This document shows positions 23,461 to 34,525 of a stretch of DNA of 64,000 nt, in pieces; positions within the stretch are counted from its first letter, which is position 1; every line of letters begins with the position of its first letter. The translations under genes and the position numbers were made by a program. Under the pieces are notes generated by a model. That model did not search any database. It was not told the DNA's origin and was given only the letters and a program-made list of their open reading frames with translations. This DNA comes from Capsicum annuum (Eukaryota; Streptophyta; Magnoliopsida; Solanales; Solanaceae), in the NCBI RefSeq assembly GCF_002878395.1, contig NC_061115.1, positions 156,654,257 through 156,718,256 of the forward strand, read 5' to 3'.

Positions 23461-24240
23461 GACCTAGCCGTCACCTAAAAAGTAAAGAGGATGTAGTAAA
23501 ATAATTACATATCATAATGAATGAGCAGGGGGATTTTTATACGAATAATTTGTTAAAATCTTCTCATTCTCATTTGTAAACCAAAATGATTGAAGCACAT
23601 GAATTTTGGGAACCAGATTTAGCATTTACCCTTGACTCTTATCCAGAAAAACTGTACCTTCAATAGCAATACCGCATTAGTCAGTATACCACATTCCCTA
23701 GCTATGACTATTATACCTACAATACCTGTACAAGTATACCCAAAAACTGGAATATCAGCTAATTGATTGTGGTCTTCAAATGGTTAGTTGATGTTTCATC
23801 CATGTGAAGAACCTCCACACTGGAATTAATTACATTGTCACAAGGAGCTAGAACTATTTTCGAAGTGCCGTTAGTATGAGCCCTTAAACCTTATTCAATG
23901 AGCTCTAGCACCACACCCATATGTTTCTTTATAGTTGTTAGCATACCAGTTTTATCACTACAAATGGTTGTAGCAGATCCCATAGTCTCACAAAATGCTA
24001 AATGTCAGACAAGTGCCTTATCATTCTTCATTTATTTCATAGTTATTGGTCACTTCCTTCATCTATCCACAATATGCATTTGGTCGTACTAAGAAAAGGT
24101 ATTACAATTGGCCTTTCTTGCAACCTACTCAGGATAAATAAAGACACTATAGTTTAAAGATGATATTCCACAAGAAAGAAACCAAAAAGACTTAAAAAAA
24201 AGGACCTTTATTAACCATGGAAAATCCTACAACAAAAGTC
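23461..24240 (-). pseudogene. Ca2+-ATPase pseudogene, tandem copy 2, internal deletion
   Basis: The minus strand reads FCETMGSATTICSDKTG (about 24000-23946), the phosphorylation motif of P-type ATPases with the acceptor Asp. It then jumps directly to KKHMGVVLELIE, which lies about 100 codons further on in copy 1, so most of the nucleotide-binding domain has been deleted. RAHTNGTSKIVLAP and later CTGIVGI and IARECGIL follow. Upstream, KALV then a stop then HLAF matches the KALVRHLAA block of the family. The enzyme family pumps Ca2+ out of the cytosol; this copy cannot. Confidence 0.85.
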
Positions 24241-24744
24241 AAGAGTGCAAATGTGAATTATTAAGCTATCACAATAACTAGTAAAAATGATCTCTTGTTG
24301 AAAAATTATAAAACTGAAAGCAAAAATTATAAAGGGCAAAAAAATCATTTTTCCAACTATGAAGATATAATCACACAAAGAAACTTAAAAGAAACTTTCA
24401 CTACTCTCTAGTTTGCTTCAATTTTTAATGTTGAAGAGAAATCAATAAGCACGTAATGTGATGTTCATCAACTCTACTTGTTTTCTTAATGTTGAGGGAA
24501 ATTTGAAAAACATCCAAATTCACCACTCAAAATTTTACAAAGTAAGAAATTTTTTTATACTAAATCTCGCTGGCAATAGATAAGCAAACAACAACTTACA
24601 AGATAGACAAAAATATGGTGATATTTCATGATATCACTATATCTAGACATTCTTTGAATTTTTACGTGAGACAAATGAATTCTGAGAGTTGTAAACTCCA
24701 TTTTGTGTGAATTGCTGCAACGATCCATCACTTAGCCATCACCT
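24241..24744 (-). other. intron-like spacer between Ca2+-ATPase pseudogene copies
   Basis: Non-coding. 24640-24744 matches 23365-23480 (ACGTGAGACAAA, TAAACTCCATTTTGTG), showing that the duplicated unit includes intron as well as exon. The interval 24241-24600 has no counterpart in the other copy. Confidence 0.5.
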
Positions 24745-25742
24745 AAAAAATTAAAGAGGATATAGTAAAATATTACATATCATAATGAATGAGCAGGGGG
24801 ATTTTTATACGAATAATTTGTTAAAATCTCTTAACTTTCATTTGTAAACCAAAATGATTAAAGCACCTGAATTTTAAGAATTAGATTTAGCATTTCCTCT
24901 TGAATCTTATTCAAAAAACTATACCTTCAATAGAAATACCTGCATCGGTCAGCATACCTCATTCCCTTGCTATGGCTGTTGCAATATTAATGTTATCATT
25001 AGTAACTATTCGTACATCAACCCCAGCTGAAGGACATAGCGCAAAAGACTCCCTGAGTCCAGGATGAACAAGATCCTTTATACCTAAAATACCTATATAA
25101 GTATATCCAAAAACTGGAATATCAGTAATAGGGGAGAATCTTGTTTCCAGCTCCATATATCAAAGATACAAAATATGGAGAGCTTCACTGACAAACTAAT
25201 CGATTGTGGTCTTCATATGGTTAGTTGATGTTTCATCCAAGGAAAAAACCCCACTGGAATTAATTACCTTATCAAAAGGAGTTAAAATTATTTTTGAAAT
25301 GCCTTTAGCATGAGCCCTTAAACTTCCATCACAGATTTCCAACACCACACCCATGCATTTCTTTGTATAGTTAAATGGCTCAACTTTTGTAATTTTCCCA
25401 TCTGGTCGTTCCACTTGAAAATTTCCACCAACCGCTAAACCAAACTGTAATAAAGCGGTCTCAGTTTGTGTTCCCAATATGTCGGATTTCCCATACTTGG
25501 AAGCTATAACTTCTCCTCTAGTATTGTTAAAAATTGACTGTAGTAAAGTTTTTAGTACAAAATTTGGAATCTCAGAACAAAGGTCTATTGAATCACTTAA
25601 CTTATTCACATCCTTGACATTCATAGTGAAGCATGTTTTCACTACTGTCATACGGCTGGTGCCAGTTTTGTCACTACAAATGGTTGTAGCAGATCCCATA
25701 GTCTCATAAGCTGCTAAATGTCAAATAAGTACCTTATAATTA
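24745..25742 (-). pseudogene. Ca2+-ATPase (ACA-type) pseudogene, tandem copy 1, main exon
   Basis: Best preserved copy. The minus strand gives HLAAYETMGSATTICSDKTG (catalytic Asp kept), then SRMTVVKTCFTMNVKDV with about four residues missing after DKTGT. Then come GTQTETALLQFGLAVGGNF, KVEPFNYTKKCMGVVLEI, RAHAKGISKII and LDETSTNHM. After a stop near 25175: YTYIGILGIKDLVHPGLRES, VDVRIVTNDNINIATAIARE (TGD changed to TND) and CGMLTDAGISIEG. This order is the P- and N-domain of plant autoinhibited type-IIB pumps. The 5' remainder is displaced to 34360-34525 and 46773-47027 by two LTR insertions. Confidence 0.9.
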
Positions 25743-28085
25743 TGTAACACCCTACCTTTCAAACTAGAACAAAAACCATTATTTCTATACGTAGATAATC
25801 TAAAAGCCATAAATCCTATGCAAATTTAGTATGTTAATCAATTAGGTAGTGTGGGAACCTATTTGAGAATGAATTGAGATCATAGAGGTCCCCTAACTCA
25901 AGGATGAGTTGAAAGATTTCTATTATTTGAGTTTGAGTGAGTATCAAAACTTGGGTCAACTACAATAGACCATAACTCTTTGAATATAATGAATTAGGAG
26001 GCCTAATATATGTAAAATATATATAACAAATTAGGAGGCCTACTACCAAAATATGATGATAATGCTGATAACTTATTAGCTGTGTGACGGCTCGTCAAAC
26101 TTGGTCGTCAGCCTAAGCTAGTGAATGGTGAAAACCAGCCCAAAAGTAATGACTTGGGTGATGACTTATCACCTGAGTGACGGCCCATCAACCCTGGTCA
26201 TCAACTGATGCAATTATGTGATTTTTTGGGTTCCTTAGGGGTATTTTGGTCTTTCTCTCACTCCAAAAACCTTTCGCACGAATTAAATCACCCCTTAAGT
26301 GTTATTAAAAAATTATTATCAGTTTTACAACATCAAAAACTTCCTCTTCACTCTCAAAATAAGATCAATTAGGGTTTTCTCCAAGAACAAGAAATTCAAA
26401 AAATCAAGCCTTAAGTTCAAGATCTCCAAGAAACAAATAAAGATTCGGGTTTCATCTATCAAGATCTAGGTTCCATATTCAGATCTTATAATTTAAGGTA
26501 CGTGGGGTTTCCTAAAATTTCAAGGGCATAGAAATCTTTTTTAAATTATGCAAAGAGTTTAGAAATCATGATTTTTGAGAAAAAGGATTTGGATTTATGA
26601 TTTTAATCATGTTTTTAGAAGCCTTGATGATATTGTTTTGGTCTTTAGGCCTTCCCCCAAAGTGATTTGAAATCCTATGTATATGTATGCATGTGTTTTA
26701 ATGTGATGTTTGAATTGAGAGCATGACTCACATGAAATTCCTCTTTTGATATGATTTATCCCATTTTTCATATGATATGGATTATTTTGAAATGCATCTT
26801 AAAAAGCATGATACAAAATATATTGATTTATGCTATGACATGAATATGATTTTTGAATCAAAAGAGAGAGTTGTTTGTATTGATAAATATTGAATATAAA
26901 TATCTAATGAAAAGAGTTGCATGGTTTGACAAAGATTTTAGGACCATCACATTGTTATTGACAAAATGATAATCCTTGTATAGTTTTGACTTGTGCTCTC
27001 GGAACATGAAATCTCTTATACTATTTGCATGTTTGGGTGGTCTGAATTGAGTTTGATGAAAGAATCATGCATAATGCATTATGGCTCAGAAATAGGACTT
27101 GCAAGTCTTGGTGTGATGACACCAACTCAGATTATGCCATGTTAATTTAGAATAGAATAGAATGCATGTTTGAAATCAAATTTCCAGATTTTGAAAATAG
27201 AATGGTGCATGTTTCAGAACAGACTAAAATTGGGCATAAAGAGAGCTTAGGTGGTTCCCTAAAGAAGGCACGATTTCAGACAACTTATTGCCCAAAATCG
27301 TGATTTGCGAATCCGGGTATATTATTATACGCGGGCCTAGTGCCCTGTGGCGTATCAAACATAGACACTCTAACCCTCATAGAATACTTGGGTTGGGGCC
27401 TTCCCTATTGACTCAATGGTGGATTCTATACAACCCATGGAATATCAGACTTGTAGGAGAGTGACACCTAACTCAGAACTAACTCAGAAGTAATACAAAG
27501 ATCAGAAATTGCATTGATAGAAAAGTTTTATGATTATAAAAAATGTTCGTGTGTTTTGAAATGATATCTTTTATGATGATTATGATAATCTATCAACTAT
27601 TTTATTTATATACAAGCTTTATTTTGGATTTTTTCACGTACCAGTACATTTGTATTGACCCCTTCTTCTTCCCAGGGTCTAAAGCTCAATTTAGAGGTCC
27701 TACTAGTCCGTAAAATTTTCAGACAACAGTAATGTGTGTAGTTGGTGAGCCTTCTTTATTCTAGAAGGCCTATGTCTTTCAGATTATGTTATTTATTTTG
27801 GTTTAGGTCTACTAGGGGCCTTGTCCCTATTTCAGACAGTTGTTATTTTTAGATGTAGTAGAGATTTCATAGACTAGTTCAGATTTTGTGTAGTTAATAT
27901 TGGATTTCATTTTTCATAGTTTAATTAAATTCAAAGTATGACCATGTTTTCATAATTATTTACAATTTCACATCTTCTATTATAATTTATGAATATTGTG
28001 CATGATTACCAGATAGAGAAGGGCATTCAGGCCTTCATGGTTTGGGATACTCGTCACAGCTAGGGCCCCGATTTGGGTTGTGAAA
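25743..28085 (+). repeat. 5' LTR of the non-coding element
   Basis: Starts TGTAACACCCTACC and ends GGGTTGTGAAA (original CA mutated). It lacks about 100 bases present in the 3' LTR near 32220-32330, including one TGACG motif. The leader holds AGGGTTTTCTCCAAGAACAA and the splice-donor-like AAGGTACGT at 26494-26502. Short frames inside are not genes. Confidence 0.87.
26080..26215 (+). promoter_or_regulatory. TGACG/CGTCA motifs in LTR U3
   Basis: Two TGACG and two CGTCA pentamers, for example GTGTGACGGCTCGTCAAAC and GAGTGACGGCCC. The matching segment of the other LTR (32335-32495) has TGACGACGAGG and TGACGACTCGTCAACC. TGACG is the bZIP (TGA factor) core; function is inferred. Confidence 0.4.
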
Positions 28086-28088
28086 AAC

Positions 28089-28101
28089 TTGGTATCAGAG
28101 C
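28089..28101 (+). other. primer binding site (tRNA-iMet type)
   Basis: TTGGTATCAGAGC three bases after the 5' LTR. TGGTATCAGAGC is the standard complement of the initiator tRNA-Met 3' end used by many plant LTR elements. Confidence 0.9.
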
Positions 28102-28553
28102 ATGATTCATGGTCCCAAGGTGTCTACGAAATTGCGTCGGGTAGAATCTTATTAATGGGTGTGTAGTACGCCACACTTATAAGCAGGAGGCTACTAGGCG
28201 TTTAGGAATGTTTCCCTTTCTTCATGTTCTAGTTCATACTATGGAGTCAGGATGTTCCTCCTTCATACTCTAATTCATGCTATGGTGTCGCCCATACAAA
28301 AGAAAAGTTATCCTAATTCTTTTCCTTACTATGGTATTTTCAGATAATGCTCTCAGATTTACTAATAGAAATTTCAGAAGTCGTACAAAGGGCTTGAGAG
28401 GAGCTCCAGTCCCTCAAGTTTAAAATTGTGTCCTCATTCTTAGGAGGCATTCAGTTAAGACAAAAGTAAGATATGTATTCTTGGGTCATTAAATATTGTG
28501 TGTCAAGTTTCTATCTCTTGTAATCTTGATATCATTGTGTTGTTAAAACAAAA

Positions 28554-28686
28554 AGTCTAGTGAAGACGTGTGGGGCTCTTTATATTCACTAGCATAGTTT
28601 CTTTGTTATTCATTCCATTTTCTTGTTCAAAACACAAAAATCAAAGTCTAGTGAAGCCGTGTGAGGCCTATTTTGATTCACTAGCA
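28554..28686 (+). repeat. direct repeat inside the LARD-like element
   Basis: AGTCTAGTGAAG(A/C)CGTGTG then TTCACTAGCA occurs at 28554-28594 and 28645-28686, about 91 bp apart. The AGTCTAGTGAA/TTCACTAG ends of each unit are also partly inverted. Confidence 0.75.
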
Positions 28687-31600
28687 ACTTGCTGTTCATC
28701 TTATTGTTCTTGTGTTTATTGGAACTGTATTTCCATCCGAGTAGTAGGATAAGTTAAAGTGTCGATATCATGACCTATTGGTGGTGAGATTAGATCAAAA
28801 AGTTAATGATATGAAGTCAAAAGGTTAGAAGTCAGAGTGAGGGTGACTTTTGTGTAGATAAGATTGTATTGAAGTATAATATAAGGTTAAGGTTAATCAT
28901 GTCTATTATATGACTTTACCCCCTTAACCTTCTTTTCTTTGGTAGTTGTAAACTAGTACTGCTTGTGAAAAGGTATGCGGTAGATTTAGAGGTATACTAG
29001 TAATGTCATAAAGGTGTTTTAGTTATGGATAGTATCTAGATAAAATGAAGTATTTGGGTAGAATTTCCCAATTTGATGGACTAGTATATCATGTTGCATT
29101 CTTTATTGGTGGTAGATGATTGATGCTAGACTACAGGCTTGAATTTAAATATAGAATTTGGTGGTAAGAATAGTGGCATGAGATTAATAATGTATGTTTT
29201 GTGGGAATAAATTAGTAGGCCTGATGTGTTGAAATAGTACGTGCTAATGAGTTATGATAAGGAAAACCGTAAAGTCATGATCGATTATTATTGTTATGAA
29301 GTTCTAGTGTACTAGTATTTCTTAATGTTCATTTCATGGTTTCCAAGTGAGAATTGTGCATAAGGTTGGGTTGTAAATCATGTTTAGCACTAGACATTAA
29401 GTTTGATCAGTTGATGTCCATGAAGGTGGATGTGACAATTTCTTAATTAATGATACTAGTTATATGGAAGTAATCTAATAGGCTTGAATGTTGTATGCAA
29501 TAGATTAAGTTTATTTGATTCGTAATGAAATATGATGTTGTATGTATGAGGTAGAAGTATACCGAAGGTGATATAAGGTTGCGGTATTTTTTTCTAAGGC
29601 TATTATATATTGTGTGTGGCTAGTGGTATCGTTGAGTTGCTAGGTGGAGAAAGACTAGTTAGATGGTACAAGGTGTTCTAAATGGCCAAGTTAAGGAGTT
29701 TTTGACTTATAGTGTTGAGCCTTTTGATATGATCTTGATCCTCATGGAAGAGAGATATAAGTTTGGGGTCGCAATATTGGTAGGCTATAATGGAAGAAGT
29801 ATGGTTCATCAAAGGGTTGATGATATCCATTTTAGGTGTTAGAATCTAAGTTTGAGTTTTGAAGGTTGAACTAATAGAAATAAGAATAGAAGCACTAGAG
29901 GGTGTGAACTTCAACTATGGGGATATTCATAAAGTTTCGAAGTTAGTAAGTGTTCAAGTATTATATGATGACTATTGGTGGCTATAGAAAGATAGAGTGC
30001 ATCTCAGAAGGTAGTATTAATAGTGGGTTTTCCACTTTCAGGTGTAGTCATTCGGGTTAAGTTCTATGATATGTGTGTATGGTCCTTTTTTATATCCTAG
30101 AGTGCAGTAAGTATAGTTCAGTTAGAGTCTAGTAAGGGATCTCTCAAACTTAAAATGATGGCTTGAAGCTAAGGGGGAGATAATAGAAAGAGTAACCAAG
30201 TCAGGCTCTGAGATTTTAGTAGAAATGCCCGTATGATATAGAATATCAGAAGGTGAGGGTGAGGCTCAACCCATTCTTGTTTTTGTATTTTTCAGTTATC
30301 CCAATACCTACTCATGCCTTACGTTTTAGTTCCATGATCATAGTTCACGTTCATGCATATGATAGAGGATCAGGTGTTTTTCCAGTCCCTTAATGAGGGG
30401 TTTCGGTTCTTTTAATAGTCAAAATCACAGTCCATAAGTTATGAACTCCAAAAATTAAGGTCATGCAGCTTATGACTTATGTACTCATGCTGAATAGTGT
30501 GCTCAGTTTCCATAACTCATGCTACACTCCAAATGATTGGAGAGATTCCACTTATAGCCAGGTATGCCCCCAATTCAGATCATTTTGATGAATCTATGAC
30601 GTTGATTCGTTGTTCCTCAGGCCTTAGTTAAGTGTCAAGTTTTTTATAGTATCCTTCCATGCTTCAAGGTATTTTGTTCTAACCTTTTTGTGACTCCTCC
30701 TTATGCAATGATTATGGTGATAAGTGAATGTTTCTTATTGATGTAAGATCATTGTATGCTTGTTTTAGATAAGGCCATAAGTATGATGTAAGATTTGGGG
30801 CCAAGTCTTTGATACATGTGATGGTTAGTAGAAATTTTTTTATGTGTATATTCTTGGGGTAGAGCGTGTGAGTTGTATTGATAGGGTATTTAGAGAATAT
30901 ATATGAAGTACGTATTTATGGGTGTTTGCCATGAAATTCATATGTGGTTATAAAGATGGGCTTGAATGTCACGTTGGGATTTAAATGGAGAAACGTAACA
31001 TGCGCTAGTGAATCCATAGTAAGAGTTCAGAGTTGGTCATTGAAGTGATAAAGCACATTATGCTTAGGGTGTGATCTCTAAAGAGGATATAGAAGATTGA
31101 ATCATATGGTTTAGACTAGTATCGTCATGTGGCATGTTGTATTTTGTGATTTAGAATTAGGCTTGATCCCAGTGAAAGGATTTAAGCTACTTTAGACATT
31201 AGTAGAAAGAGTTATCAATGCCCATATAAGAATTATAAGTTGAATCAAATGAGTATGGTATTTAAGGGGAATAGTATAGTTAAGGGAGTATTCGAGAAGT
31301 GTGCTAAGCTTGGAAGTAAGAAGTTGCATCGCCTAAGGCATGGAAATTCTTTCCTAGTTTATGAGTTATATGTCCTTATTCCATGCAATAGAGTAGTGTT
31401 AAGGTTGTGATTCCTTAGTTGGATGTCTTGTGTAAATCATGCCTACGATTCTTTGCTCTTTAATGCTACTGGAACTTCTTTAGAAAGAGTGTTGAAGAGA
31501 ATTTATTCCCTCCATGTAAATTGCGAATCCAGTTCAGTCCAAGCATCATGTTCCTGATTTAGCTATTTAGTCATTACTCAGTTCATAAGAGTTTAGCGCA

Positions 31601-31934
31601 TAATCTCAAATTTTTTCCAAGTAGTTTAGCTCAGACAGTGTAATACCCTGGTATAATCTAAGTCTTGTTGCCTCATGATTCTTACTTGCACAAGTTATCA
31701 CTTCTCAATTCAATATATATGATTGGATCATGAACACTTCAAGGGAATCCTAAAGTTTCAGAATGAATCCGCTCCTTAAAGCAAGTAAAGTCAAGTCTAC
31801 TTAGAATTTAATTTCATGATAGAAGTTTAAATGTTTTAGGTCAGTTATATCCCTTCTTAGAAGACATATAATTTCCACATAATTCCATACCTTTAAGACT
31901 TCAACATTCCTACCCATCATTCAGGGATGAATGA

Positions 31935-31951
31935 TCCTAAGGGGGAGCTAA
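31935..31951 (+). other. polypurine tract of the LARD-like element
   Basis: CCTAAGGGGGAGCTAA immediately before the TG of the 3' LTR. Confidence 0.75.
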
Positions 31952-34359
31952 TGTAACACCCTGCATTTTGGGCTAGAACGAAAATGTCAATTCTATGCGT
32001 AGGTGATCCAAAAGCCATAAATCCTATGAAAATTTGGTATGTTAATCAATTATGTAGTGTGGGAACCTATTTGAGCATAAATTGAGACCATAGAGGTCCC
32101 CTAACTCAAGAACGAGTTGAAAGCTTTCCTATCATTCGAGTTTGAGTGACCGTCAAAACTTGGGTCAACTTCAATTAAACATAACTCTTTATATATAACA
32201 AATTTAGAGGCCTTCTATATATATCAAATGAAAGTTCTTTGATTCCTCTTTCCAACGCTACTGGTTTCGCTTTAATCCGATATCAGAGTAGAAAATTATG
32301 CTTATTTTACTTCGAAGTGTCTATCTGCCAAAACGTGACGACGAGGCTGATCACTTATCAGCTGTGTGATGGCCCATCAGACCTGGTCATCAGCCTAAGC
32401 CAGTGAATGGTCAAAACCATCCCAAAAGTGATGACCTGGGTAACGACATATCACCTGAGTGACGACTCGTCAACCCTGGTCGTCAACTGATGCAATTATG
32501 CGATTTTTTTGGGTTCCTTAGGGGTATTTTGGTCTTTCCCTCCTCCAAAAACTTTTCACACGAATTAAATCACCCTTTCAGTGTTATTAATCAATCATTA
32601 TTAGTTTTACAACATCAAAAACTTCCTCTTTACTCTCAAAATAAGATCAATTAGGGTTTTCTCCAAGAACAAGAAATTCAAAAAAATCAAGCCTTAAGTT
32701 CAAGATCTCCAAGAAACAAATCAAGATTCGGGTTTCATCTATCAAGATCTAGGTTTCATATTCAGATCTTATAATTTAAGGTACGTGGGGTTTTTCTAAA
32801 ATTTCATGGGCATAGAAATCTTTTTTAAATTATGCAAAGGGTTTAGAAATCATGATTTTTAAGAAAAGGGTTTTGGATTTACGATTTTAATCATGTTTTT
32901 AGAAGCCTTGATGATATTGTTTTCGTCTTTAGGCCTTCCCCCAAAGTGATTTGAAATCCTATGTATATGTATGTATGTGTTTTCTGTGATGTTTGAATTG
33001 AGAGCATGACTCACTTGAAATCCCTTTTTTGATATGATTTATCTCATTTTTCATATGATATGGATTATTTTAAAATGCATCTTGAAAGACATGATATGAA
33101 ATGTATTGATTTATACTATGACATAAATATGATTTTTGAATCAAAAGAGAGGCTTGTTTGTATTGCTAAATATTGAATATAAATATCTAATGAAAAGAGT
33201 TGCATGGTTTGACAAAGATGTCAGGACCACCACATTGTTATTCAAAGAATGATAATCCTTGCATAGTTTTGACTTGTGCTTTTGAAACATGAAATCTCTT
33301 ATATTATTTGCATATTTGGGTGGTCTGAATTGAGTTTTTGATGAAAGAATCATGCATGATGCATTATGGCTTAGAAATAGGACTTGTAAGTCTTGGTGTG
33401 ATGACACCAACTCAGATTATGCCATGTTAATTCAGAACAAAATAGAATGTATGTTTGAAATCAGATTTTCAGATTTTGAAACTAGAATGGTACATGTTTC
33501 AGAACAGACTAAAATTAGGCATAAAGAGAGCTTAGGTGGTTCCCCGATGAAGGAATGAGTTCAGACAACTCATTGCCCAAAACTGTGATTTGCCCATTCG
33601 GGTATATTATTATACGCTGGCCTAGTGACCTGTGGCGTATCAGACTTAGACACTCCAACTCTTGCGGCATACTTGGGTTGGGGGCTTCCCCGTCGAGTCA
33701 ATGGTGGATTCCATATAGCCCGTGGAATATCAAACTTGTAGAAGAGTGCCACCTAACTCAGAAGTAATACAAAGATCAGAAATTGAATTGACAAAAAAGT
33801 TTTATGATTATAAAAAATGCCCATGTGTTTTGAAATGATATCTTTTATGATGATTATAACTATCTATCAACTATTTTATTTATATATAAGATTTATTTTG
33901 GATTTCTTTGCGTACCAGTACATTTGTATTGATCCCCCTTCCTCCCAGGGTCTAAAGCTCAGTTTAGAGGTTCTTCTAGGCCGATAGAGTTTTCAGACAA
34001 TAGTGATGTGTGTAGTTGGTGATCCTTCTTTATTCCAAAAGGCCTATATCTTTCAGATTATGTTATTTATTTTTGTTTAGGTCCACTGGGGGCCTTGTTC
34101 TAGTTTCAGACAGTTGTCATTTTTAGATGTAGTAGAGATTTCGCAGATTGGTTCAGATGTTGTGTAGTTGATATTGGATTTTATTTTTCATAGTTTAATT
34201 GAACTCAGAGTATGACCATGTTTCCATAATTATTTACAATTCTGCATCTTCTATTATAATTTATGAATATTGTGCATGATTACCAGATAAAGAAGGGCGT
34301 CTGGGCCTTCATAGTTTGGGATGCTTGTCACAACTAGGGCCCCGATTCGGGTTGTGACA
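31952..34359 (+). repeat. 3' LTR of the non-coding element
   Basis: Starts TGTAACACCCTGCATTTTGG and ends GGGTTGTGACA, with intact TG and CA. It aligns by eye along its whole length with the 5' LTR. The leader has AAGGTACGT at 32778-32786. The frames at 33141-33767 are chance openings within the LTR. Confidence 0.88.
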
Positions 34360-34525
34360 AATTCATTATTTTTTTCATGTTTATTGGTCACTTTCTTCAT
34401 CTATTCACAATATGTACATGGTCCTACTAAGAAAAAGTATTACAGCCAGCCCTGCTTGTATCCTACTTAGAATAGATAAACCTACTAAATTTAAACATAA
34501 ATATATCCTAATTTCAGATGATATT
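34360..34525 (-). pseudogene. displaced Ca2+-ATPase pseudogene fragment
   Basis: TTTATTGGTCACTTTCTTCATC, CACAATATG and TATTACAGCCAGCCCT match 24045-24110 and 23062-23130 in the tandem copies. It is the upstream continuation of copy 1 and lies between two LTR element insertions. No readable exon remains beyond this similarity. Confidence 0.75.

Larger units (their letters stand above)
28102..31951 (+). other. non-coding internal domain of the LARD-like element
   Basis: Stop codons are dense in all frames. No gag zinc knuckle, protease, RT or integrase motif is visible. The first 100 bases (GGTGTGTAGTACGCCACACTT, TTTAGGAATGTTT) resemble the leader of the chromodomain element at 36712-36820. 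The end (AATGATCCTAAGGGGGAG) resembles that element's end at 44555-44575. The middle has a 90-bp-period repeat and is otherwise unassigned. Confidence 0.7.
25743..34359 (+). mobile_element. non-coding LTR retrotransposon (LARD-like), complete
   Basis: Two long LTRs (25743-28085 and 31952-34359) bracket 3.9 kb without any recognisable gag or pol. A tRNA-iMet-type PBS follows the left LTR and a polypurine tract precedes the right one. Target flanks are AATTA (25738-25742) and AATTC (34360-34364), a 5-bp duplication with one mismatch. Mobilisation would need proteins from an autonomous relative, as for LARD elements. It is inserted in the Ca2+-ATPase pseudogene. Confidence 0.87.

Noticed and set aside
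28102..31951. Hidden gag-pol in the LARD-like interior
   Set aside because: I looked for the zinc knuckle, protease DTG/DSG, YxDD and HHCC motifs in all plus frames and saw none; a profile search could overturn this.
33141..33767. Several 60-90-codon frames on both strands
   Set aside because: They lie within the 3' LTR of the non-coding element; the same positions in its 5' LTR are not open.
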